64,000 nucleotides of DNA from a virus. Positions 27,347 to 36,500 of this stretch are shown one piece after another (the stretch's first letter is position 1; each line of letters begins with the position of its first letter). The position numbers were made by a program, and so were the translations under genes. Below the pieces are notes generated by a model that saw only the letters and a program-made list of their open reading frames with translations, did not search any database and was not told where the DNA came from. The DNA is taken from positions 81,205 to 145,204 of the IMG/VR virus record IMGVR_UViG_3300043395_003024; one strand, 5' to 3'.

Positions 27347-27682
27347 ATGAAAGCAATTAGTCGCATAGACGAACTTCCACGCGGAGGTGACTGCGCTGGG
27401 CATGACCCCGACATTTGGTTCCCGATGGCCGATAAATCAGAGCCCGGCGAATTCTCCCGAAAAATCCGTGAGGCCAAACTAAACACAGAGATTGCCAAGA
27501 AAATCTGCTCAACTTGCCACATCCGGCAGGAATGTTTGTCCTACTCGCTTTATCACGAAATGTTTGGAATATGGGGTGGGGCGACAGAGCGGGAACGTCA
27601 GAAGATTCGTAAACAGCTGAACATTGTTCCCATACCACGCATACCTGTTAATCTGCTTTTCCTCTCATCGCAGGCAAATTAA
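27347..27682 (+). CDS. whiB: WhiB-family iron-sulfur transcription regulator
   Basis: A 111-aa protein with the Wbl pattern: first Cys in GGDCAGHDPDIWFP, then KKICSTCHIRQECLSYS (Cys-x2-Cys-x5-Cys), then the turn GIWGGATERER and a short basic tail. The four Cys would hold a 4Fe-4S cluster. Host WhiB proteins bind the sigma factor SigA and change promoter choice; phage copies can repress host whiB genes. The family is essentially restricted to Actinobacteria and their phages, so this gene is a main host indicator. GGAGGG precedes the start. The stop overlaps the start of the primase-helicase gene (TAATG). Confidence 0.93.
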   Translation: MKAISRIDELPRGGDCAGHDPDIWFPMADKSEPGEFSRKIREAKLNTEIAKKICSTCHIRQECLSYSLYHEMFGIWGGATERERQKIRKQLNIVPIPRIPVNLLFLSSQAN

Positions 27683-29526
27683 TGACAACAGTTCCATCAG
27701 AAGAAACAGAAAATTTTCTCGGCCTGCTTGACGGCGTCAGAAGAGCTGGCTCTGGCTGGGTGGCGCGTTGTCCGTGCAGAAATGACGACTCAAATCCATC
27801 GCTTTCCGTCGGGCAAGGAGCAGATGGCCGAGTCCTTGTTACGTGTCATCGTGGAATGTCCTGCAATGTCGAGGAAATATGTGCGGCTGTTGGTCTTAGC
27901 GTCGCTGACTTGATGCCTAAGAAAGACGATTTTGAACAGACATACAAAACCGACCATAGGCCGCCACCGGCACCAAAAAAGACAGAGCAAAAACATGTAA
28001 CGCCAAAGCAGGTTGAGCCACCAAAAAAACAAACACTTGTAGCCACATATGACTACACGGATGAAAACGGCGTGCTTCTTTTCCAAAAACTGCGATACGT
28101 AGATGAAGACGGAAAGAAAACGTTTCGCCAGCGCAAACCAGACGGGAAAGGCGGATGGGAATACAGTCTTGGTGACGTGCCAAAAGTCCTATACAACTTG
28201 CCAGCTGTTATTTCTGCCAAAACATATAACGCTCCAGTGTGGGTTGTAGAGGGGGAGAAAGATGCAGACACCCTCATAGAGGCTGGATTTATCGCAACGA
28301 CAATGCCAGGCGGAGCTGGGAAATGGCTAGATATCCACACGGAACCACTCGCTGGAAGTCTTGTTGAAATAGTTGCAGACAATGATGAAGTCGGAATCAA
28401 GCATGCTCTTGATGTTCAACAAAAACTAAATGAAGCTGGCTGTGATGCGCAGGTATGGATTTGCCCATCGCACAAAGACATCACAGACCATCTTTCATCA
28501 GGTAAATCCATCGATGAACTTCTTGCCTACGAAGAGCACGCAGAAACATATTCTGCGAACGTTTCTGAAGATGGTTTTAGCGATATTGAGCCAGCAGTAC
28601 ACCGAATTGACGATGAGGCGTCCCCAGAAGGGCTTGCGCTTTTAAAGTTACAGGAGCTGTTAGAGCGCGACGACCTCAATACAAAACAGAAAATTGCAAA
28701 AAGCAATCTCATCCTCTCAACAGCAACTGTGTCATTTACTCTTGATACAGGCCGACTGGTTCATTGGAATGATTTTCTTAAAGAAACAGACGGCGACTCG
28801 TACGAATGGGCAATACCAGGACTAATTGAGAGAGGCGAAAGAGTGATTGTTGTTGCCGCCGAAGGTGTCGGCAAGACAATGCTCGCTAGGCAAGTAGCAC
28901 TCCTGTCTGCCGCCGGAATCCATCCGTTCTCGTTTCAGCCGATGAATCCAATCAAGACACTTACGGTAGACCTTGAAAACCCTGACAGAATTATTCGCCG
29001 AACTGGACGCTCAATCGCGATGCAGGCAATGGCTCATGCCCGGGTTTCAAGACTGAACGCAGAACTACTAACACGCCCATCAGGAATGGACCTGCTTAAA
29101 GCTTCGGATAGGGCAATTCTCGAGGATACCCTCGACAGGGTTAAGCCAGAGTTACTAGTGATTGGGCCTCTTTACAAGGCGTTTCTTGACCCAGGCGGAA
29201 GAACGTCTGAATCAATTGCGCTAGAGGTTGCAAAATACCTTGACACCATTAGAACCATCTACAAGTGCGCCCTATGGATTGAACATCACGCTCCACTGGG
29301 AACCAGCATGACGAGCAGAGACCTTCGGCCCTTTGGTTCGGCAGTCTGGTCGCGCTGGCCAGAATTCGGTATTTCCCTTCAGCCAGACCCCACGGCCCTC
29401 GGGGCATATGTTTACGATGTTCGACATTTCCGTGGTGCTCGTGACGAGCGTCAGTGGCCGACTAAAATGAAAAGAGGCGTCAGATTTCCATTTGAGGTCA
29501 TCGAGTGGTCTAAGGCTGTTAAATGA
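27682..29526 (+). CDS. Primase-helicase (zinc finger, TOPRIM, RecA/RepA-like ATPase)
   Basis: A 614-aa protein. Residues 25-70 hold a CHC2-like zinc site (RCPCRNDDSNPSLSV...CHRGMSC). A linker rich in Lys and Pro follows. The TOPRIM domain lies at about 185-255, with WVVEGEKDADTLIEAG (Glu) and VEIVADNDEVGIKHA (DxD-like). A RepA/AAA-type ATPase has Walker A VAAEGVGKTMLARQ at about 395 and a Walker B-like ELLVIGPLYKAF near 490. Expected role: synthesis of RNA primers and unwinding at the replication fork. The TOPRIM plus RepA-like order is typical of phage and plasmid bifunctional primases. An ATGA overlap couples it to the next gene. Confidence 0.88.
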   Translation: MTTVPSEETENFLGLLDGVRRAGSGWVARCPCRNDDSNPSLSVGQGADGRVLVTCHRGMSCNVEEICAAVGLSVADLMPKKDDFEQTYKTDHRPPPAPKKTEQKHVTPKQVEPPKKQTLVATYDYTDENGVLLFQKLRYVDEDGKKTFRQRKPDGKGGWEYSLGDVPKVLYNLPAVISAKTYNAPVWVVEGEKDADTLIEAGFIATTMPGGAGKWLDIHTEPLAGSLVEIVADNDEVGIKHALDVQQKLNEAGCDAQVWICPSHKDITDHLSSGKSIDELLAYEEHAETYSANVSEDGFSDIEPAVHRIDDEASPEGLALLKLQELLERDDLNTKQKIAKSNLILSTATVSFTLDTGRLVHWNDFLKETDGDSYEWAIPGLIERGERVIVVAAEGVGKTMLARQVALLSAAGIHPFSFQPMNPIKTLTVDLENPDRIIRRTGRSIAMQAMAHARVSRLNAELLTRPSGMDLLKASDRAILEDTLDRVKPELLVIGPLYKAFLDPGGRTSESIALEVAKYLDTIRTIYKCALWIEHHAPLGTSMTSRDLRPFGSAVWSRWPEFGISLQPDPTALGAYVYDVRHFRGARDERQWPTKMKRGVRFPFEVIEWSKAVK

Positions 29527-30191
29527 GCGACGAAAAATCAAAACCGATTACTACTAAAGAGTTTCTCAACGAGAGAGACATGCGTATTTTCAAGATGCGC
29601 CAGGCCGGTACGTCTGTCAATGAGATAGCCAGAAGATTCGGCATCTCAACATCGTCTGTTTCACGCTCAATTCAGCGTCAACTGGAAAAGATGAATAAGG
29701 AAGCCATCCTGGCCTACCCAGAGGTGCTCAGAATGGAGTTGGAGCGCCTAGACAACCTCCAGCAGGCTATTTGGCCCATGACGCAGCACAGGCGCGTTGT
29801 AATGGACGACGGTACAGAGATGCAGGTAGAACCAGACCTGAAAGCAATCCAGCAGGTGCTCTCAATTATGGACAGAAGAACGAAACTTCTTGGCATGGAG
29901 CAAACAAATGTCAATGTAAATATTGACGGGAATATCAACTCTCAGGTTCGCGCAACAATTGCTGGCCAGCCTGGAGTTACGACGCCGGCGTCTGGTTTTG
30001 ACGCTGAATCTGAAGCTAAAAAGCTGCTTGAACTCATGGCGATTTCTGGCGTATTGCCGGAGGAAACTGTTTCTTCAATTCTTCGGAAACATCAAGAAGA
30101 TGAAGGTTTGATAATTGATGCTGAAGTAGTATCTGACTCAGAAGAAGAGCCTAGATACAGGGATTTCAGCGACGATGAGCCAGGAAAATAA
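29523..30191 (+). CDS. Helix-turn-helix protein, terminase small subunit-like
   Basis: A 222-aa protein. Residues 18-55 form a clear HTH (MRIFKMRQAGTSVNEIARRF, then GISTSSVSRSIQRQL). A helical segment follows (PEVLRMELERLDNLQQAIWP), ending in QVLSIMDRRTKLLGME. HTH plus this 'RRTKLLG' helix is the layout of small terminase subunits of many actinophages, which recognise phage DNA for packaging. The remaining tail is acidic. No large terminase is adjacent, so a transcriptional role is the alternative. Confidence 0.7.
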   Translation: MSDEKSKPITTKEFLNERDMRIFKMRQAGTSVNEIARRFGISTSSVSRSIQRQLEKMNKEAILAYPEVLRMELERLDNLQQAIWPMTQHRRVVMDDGTEMQVEPDLKAIQQVLSIMDRRTKLLGMEQTNVNVNIDGNINSQVRATIAGQPGVTTPASGFDAESEAKKLLELMAISGVLPEETVSSILRKHQEDEGLIIDAEVVSDSEEEPRYRDFSDDEPGK

Positions 30192-30498
30192 CCAAGAAGA
30201 GACTGACAACATCCGCTCCGCCATGGACAAGGTGGCGGAAACGTTAACCCCCAGCATTTCCACGTCAATAGATGCTGAAGATGGGCCAGCAGACAAGCAG
30301 GTTCTAATCAGAACTAACGATTATGAACGAAATCGCTGGAAAGAAGCCGCCTCCATTGAGCAGATTTCCCTTTCTGCGTGGATTCGAACAGTCCTCAATT
30401 CTGAAGCAAAGCGCCTCCTGGAATGTGACCATCCAATGAATATGGTCCGCTTCTACCCGTGGTCAAAAATATGCACCAAATGCGGTAAGCGCCTCTAA
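30175..30498 (+). CDS. RHH-like DNA-binding protein with zinc ribbon
   Basis: A 107-aa protein. Residues 44-83 match a ribbon-helix-helix pattern: strand KQVLIRTND, then YERNRWKEAASIEQISLSAW and IRTVLNSEAKRLL. The C-terminus adds a Cys set CDHPMN...CTKCGKRL. It overlaps the previous gene by 17 bp. It is probably a small transcription regulator acting near the giant gene that follows, which has its own promoter. Confidence 0.72.
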   Translation: MSQENNQEETDNIRSAMDKVAETLTPSISTSIDAEDGPADKQVLIRTNDYERNRWKEAASIEQISLSAWIRTVLNSEAKRLLECDHPMNMVRFYPWSKICTKCGKRL

Positions 30499-30518
30499 TT
30501 GGCCTTTATTTGTAATGG

Positions 30519-30524
30519 TATTAT
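30519..30524 (+). promoter_or_regulatory. Leaderless -10 element (TATTAT) for the 2948-aa gene
   Basis: TATTAT ends 8 nt before the ATG at 30533, and no Shine-Dalgarno is present in the AT-only spacer TTATTTAG. Transcription would begin at or next to the start codon. No convincing -35 is seen. Confidence 0.5.
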
Positions 30525-30532
30525 TTATTTAG

Positions 30533-33500
30533 ATGTCTGCAGATAATCAAGAGTTTCACATTCCCTTTGAGGAATCTCGTCGCGGTGCAAATTCAAGCCC
30601 GGAAAAGAAAGCTGCCCTAGGAAGACTTGGCCGCTATCTTGGCTCAAGAGCTATCGATAGGCCACGAATTGGCGACGGTCACCGTGATAGAAGACGCGGA
30701 AGGGACCATGGATTAAACATAGACCTGCCGACCGGCGGTAGACCGGGAAACAGACGCCCAACCGGTAGCCGCCTAGACCCAGATAATGATGGCTGGGCAG
30801 ACGAGGGGACAACTAAGCCGGTATGGGTTGGCATTGGCGGTGCTGAAAATCGCAATACCCGAGCGTCAGGTACGAGAATGGCGGAAGAGCCAGACACGTC
30901 GAGAACGCTTTCTTCAGGGAAGAAGTATCAGGAGATTGTTGATTCCCAGCCACCCGTGTCTGACGAAAAGAAAAAACTTGCATCTGAGTTTATAGACGAT
31001 ATAAAGCAGGGTGAATTTTTAAAAGAAGACGTATACGAGGAAGAAAAAGGTCCTCGCCCACCACGGCCGCCTGGAATGCCGGAGCCAAAACCGTTAATGG
31101 TAATCCAGGACAATGAAGACAGGAAGCTAGAAAAACAGCGTGTCCGCGATTTGTTGGCTGAGCTTTTTAAAGGTGAAATGACACTTGATGAAGACATTAT
31201 TATTACCACCGACGATGGGAAAAAAATAAATATAGGCAACAGGGTATTGATAGACATTGCTCCTAGCAGTGACTCGAAATACTCTACTTCTGTAAAAGTT
31301 CATAAGGCTAACGATGCGGATATCGCTGATGCCAAAGAGCTATATGGTGATACATTCGAACCGGGCGACATGCTGACCGAGGTTCAGCTTGGGTTTTTGG
31401 TTAGACCGCTTCCAGAGTACGAAAAAGAACTCATCGAATCATTAACGGACGAAAATAAAAAATCATTTCTCTCCTATGAAGATGGACGTTTATCGCTAGC
31501 ACGCGCATATAGAACATATATCAATGTTTCTAATGACGAAAAAAACCTGGGATTAATTTCTCATGATTCATTTTATGTTCTTGGCATGGCTCAGGGCCAG
31601 GGGATAGGTTCGGCGTTTAATGCCAGAAATGAAAAACTATATAACGAGCTTGATGTTGCTTCGATATATACACACGGCCATTCAGGCAAGGGGGCACGCG
31701 GCGCTGTCCATTGGCCCAAGAATGGATTTACGTGGGCTGGAGAAAACGACAAACAGAAGTTCTTATCGATAATCGACAAGGCCATCACGGAGCAACCAGA
31801 AATATTCTCTGCGGAAGATAAAAAGAAAATATCTTCTCTATATAGAAAAAATCCAGATACTGGGCTTTTTGAAACAGAAGCAACAGCCGAGGAGCTTGTC
31901 GACTTCCCCGCCGCATATGAAGTATTTGCGGATGAAGAAGCACAGATAATGTACTCAAGGCCGCTAAAACAGCTCGCAGTGGCATCCTCGGGCCGTCTAT
32001 CGTCCGGCTCAACTAAGCGTAGCTCTCGTGGAGTCCACGTATCAGAGCTGTACGACGGCGACTATGGCACGTGGGAAGAGGGGGCATTGCTCACTCCAGA
32101 ATCACTATACAGACTCATATCTAGAGTGTTTGAAAAAAACGATATAGATGCGTCTTTGCCTAAATACGATGGAGCTCTTGAAAAAATAACTGAGTATAAA
32201 GATTTTGGGTCAGTAATTAATGACTCACTAAGGCTGGGTTACACATTTGATGACCCGCGGTCCCCCAACCTGTACGAATATGCGTCTATGCAGCGGCTCC
32301 TAATGGACAACAGAATAACCGCCGGCATAACGTTGTATAGGTCAATCGCGAATACGCCAGAAATTGCATCGCTTAAAGAGGGTGACACATTTGGCGATAG
32401 GGGCTTCCAGAGCTTTACAGTGATGGCCCCAGGCCAATACTCTGGAATGGGAGACAAAAGGCCAATAGTTCTTCGCTTATTAACAACAAAGAACACGCGT
32501 GGCAGATACATATCTAGACGCCCAAATGACTATAACCTAGAAAACTTTGATACCCGGAAGCCTCTCGACGAAAGATATTTTGGAATAAATGAACACGAAG
32601 TATTGCTGCCTGCTGGTGCAACATACAAGCTGGTTAAGAAGACGCAGACTGATGATGGACGTGAAATCTGGGACGTCAAACTTTCCGGTCAAGGCAAGCT
32701 CAGTTCTGGGGCAAAAGAAGTAGCACTAGATAATGTTGATTCCAATACGCTAAGTAGCGGGAAACCACCACGTCACCCAAGAACGCCAACGCTTGGTGCA
32801 TTTATCGGTACTGCTGATGAAGAATTCGCAGACATAAAATCGTGGGACGAGTTTAAGAAGCTGTACGACGACAAAGAAGTTATATTTTTTGACTATGAAA
32901 CAACCGGATTAGTTTTTGACGAATTCGGGAAAGAGATTAGTAAAGGTGCGCCAGTCCAGTTCGGTGCCGTGAAAATAAAAAACGGCAAAGAGGTCGAAAG
33001 AATAAATCTGTTCATGAATCCTGGAGAGCCACTCGGTGAGTGGTCTAGGAATAATCTCAAAGATAAAGACGGAAATCCACTAACAGATGAATGGCTGGGC
33101 AGCCAGATATCTATAGACGAAGCACATAAGCAGCTGATTGAGTTTGCGGGCCCAGAAGCAATATTTGGCGTTCAGAATGCCACATTTGATAAGGGAGTTC
33201 TTGACGGCGTTCTGGAACAAATGGGTGAAAAGTGGCGCCCATCTGGATACCTGGACACGAGAGAAATAGCTTCCCTAACTCTCCCAAAGTGGACCCCGGA
33301 AACGGATGACGGTCCGTTCATGCTTGACAAAGAAGGAAATAAAAAGCCATCTAGTAGCCTTGCTGCAATAACCGAATATCTCGGAGTAAACCTCGGCGAT
33401 GGCCACCATAACGCTGACTCAGATGCTTTTGCAACAAGCCAAGTAATGCGCCGGATTATTGATGGGGCTATCGAAAAGAATTGGCCGACAGATGCTCTGA

Positions 33501-36500
33501 ATAAACAAAAGCGCGATTCGCTGCATAAGCAAACAGTCGACAAATTTAATGAAGAAGTAGCCCAGTTTGAAAAAGACAAAGCTTCGTATTTCGAATCACT
33601 TTCATCAAATTCTGAGTCGCTTTCATCTGGTCGCAACCGGCCGGTCATTCAAATCAAGCCAACACAGGAACAGAAGCCAACAGAGCCAGGTAAGCGCGCG
33701 GTCAAGGGCTATGGCCAGCCTGATGCATCCGGAAAAGAAGTACGCAGAACCAACACCAAATGGCTAGCTGGGATGACTCCTGACGAAATCGCGCAAGTGG
33801 TTGTCCCAACCAGCGACGAACAGCGTTTTGAAATGTGGGCTGATGACATAGCCGGTGATACTTGGCGCACAAATCGTAAGTGGAGAAAATTCCTAGAAAA
33901 GTATTATTCGGAACTAGGCAAAGCTGACAATTCTCTACCTATTGATTATTCCCCAGAGTCGGTAAAGGCAGCACAAGACCTTGTTCGTGGGCTACTTGAG
34001 TCGTCCCCGCAGATGAGGTGGATGTTCGAGAACCATGGCGCCCCCCTGATAACAGTGTTTTCACGCGAAGCTGTAGATGCTTACGAAAACAACGGGGATA
34101 TGAAACAGCGCATGGAGCAGCTACGGATTCAGCGCGGGGTAGAGAAGACGCCATTCGTTAGTGGGCTCGCAGTGCGCGAATACGGGCTCATTGGATTTAC
34201 ACCGCGAGCAATAATTGATAGGGAGTCGTTAACGACATCCGAAAAGGGCGTATATCCAATTTCACTAAATCCAGACAGGCTCCCAGAACCGCGCGATGCA
34301 CATATGGACAGAAGCCTTGAGGGCACACTAGTGCACGAATATGGCCACTGGCTCCACTATCGCGCCATATGGGATACGGAGACAAATGGGGCATCCGGCA
34401 AGGCGCGTTCGTACTACGGAAATGGCGATTTAAGGGACCCTAAATACACCGCAGCACTCGATGTTGCTGAGGAATATGCAAACCCCGATACGGACAATGA
34501 AGCAATAGAAATATATACGCAGTTTGTTGACCTGACTGGTCGTGACGCCGAGGAAATGTTTAGGGCAAATCCGGACAAAGCGCTAACTGCAACATCTTAT
34601 GGAAATGTCAATAAGCGCGAAGCAATAGCTGAGGCGTTTGTTGCAATAATGCACCCAAACAGAGAAATGGCAAAGCGCGCTTTAAGCAAAAAATTGCGCG
34701 ATGACATTTACACCCTTGCTGGGGTAGATAAAGATGACCTTCCGTGGGATAGACGTGCGGACGGGCGTCCGACAATAAGACTTTCTTCTGGGGCTACGCA
34801 AAAACCAGAGCGCGAGAAGCGCAGGGGACGGATGGCCAGGGCGCTAAGACAGCTCATAGGCGGGGACGAGGCTGCCGAAGAACCAGAGAAGACTCAGGAG
34901 CCATACACATTCGAGGCCCCAGAAAGGCCGGAAGGCCTAGCATCCTTTGCTACAGGACCATCTGAGCGCCTGCGCGCCTCGCTTCCAATACCCTCAGAGG
35001 AGGATTTAACTGCGGAACTAGAACATGACGTGAGGGCAATGATTCTTGACCCAGTTATCGAGGGCCTATCCACACTTGATGTAACAGGGTTTGGCGTAAG
35101 CATGTTTTCATCCGAGGAGGATAGAAAAGCTAGCTCCTCAGCAAAGAGAATGATTGCGTCAAATATTGCAGAAACAGCAAAGATTGAACCGCGTGAATTC
35201 ATTAAATCGTTCTCTGAAGAATCAATTAAAGAAAGCGGTCTAGATTTAGCTGCTCAACGAAGATTTTTCCATGCGGCTGCAAATTTCAGGGCACTAAAAG
35301 GAATATTTGATGCCGTTGACAATCTTCCAGAAAATGCAACTGAAGAAGAAAGGCGTGCTGCCGGAAGGTTTGCTATTGACAGGTCCTCTGGCGCGGTGGT
35401 GTCCGTAGAGAAGCATGACAAAATAATCCAAAAGAGGTTCTGGTTTGACGAAATCATAGATGAGCTGGAAAAACGCTCATACGAGGACCTGTTCGGCGAC
35501 AAATGGAATGAACTAACAAACATTGCGCTAGGCGACGAGAAGTCAATATTGACTCCATACTTGATAACGCGTCTTGGTGGAGACGAAATCAAAAAAGACA
35601 TGCTCAATTTTGGCCTCCAAATAAGGACAATGTTCAACGATTTAATAGCGGAGATGAAGGGCGCTAACGGCGCCGACCGTAAAGACCCGCTAACTGGAAG
35701 ACCATTGAAAGACGGGGATGGATTAGCCCTAATGTTCTCTCCAATGGGCGAGATTGACCCACGCACAGGAAAGCCTGGGATGGCATTGATTTCTAAGGGT
35801 GGCTCAATAAGTGACCAGTACGCAAGGGATTTCAAATCACTTATCCGTGATGGAAAGATTGTTCCAGAGCTAGAAAGAACAGATGAGCAACACAAGGCCT
35901 ACGACAGACTTTACGTAAATTACGGAGCGAAAGATGACTACCTGGAGAGGGTGGCAGCTGCTGGATTATTTGTTGTTGACGCAACAAATGTTGATTCCCC
36001 AGAAACAAAAGAATTATTAAAAAACTTTTTGATAAATAGATTGCGGTTTATTGCCGGCAATGCAGAGGATTATAAAGCGCGTTATGAATACAAGAGCGGT
36101 ATTTCATTTTTCGATATAAATTCTCCGGAAGGGATAAGAGAGGCGCGGTTAGCAATAGTTTCCGACATCATCCATACATGGGCAATTTCTTCCAATAACT
36201 CAAACCCTGTAGCCATGGCAATACAGCACGAAGCACGAAAAATGTTTGGGCTGGACGATGCAGTTGGTTGGTACGGAGGCGTGCGTGGCAAGAGAAATGA
36301 CATTCTCTACGATTCGGCTATACCGATTGAGCGGCGTTCAGAGTTTGGCGACCTTGCTTTTGACGATACCCCAGAACTTAGCGAAAAACAGTCAGAAGTG
36401 ATTCGCTCTGTAGTGAAGGCAATATACGACGCTACGCAGCATTACTACAAGTCAAAAGGAATTACGCATCTTGGTGTATGGCGAGGCATGAAAGCCACGC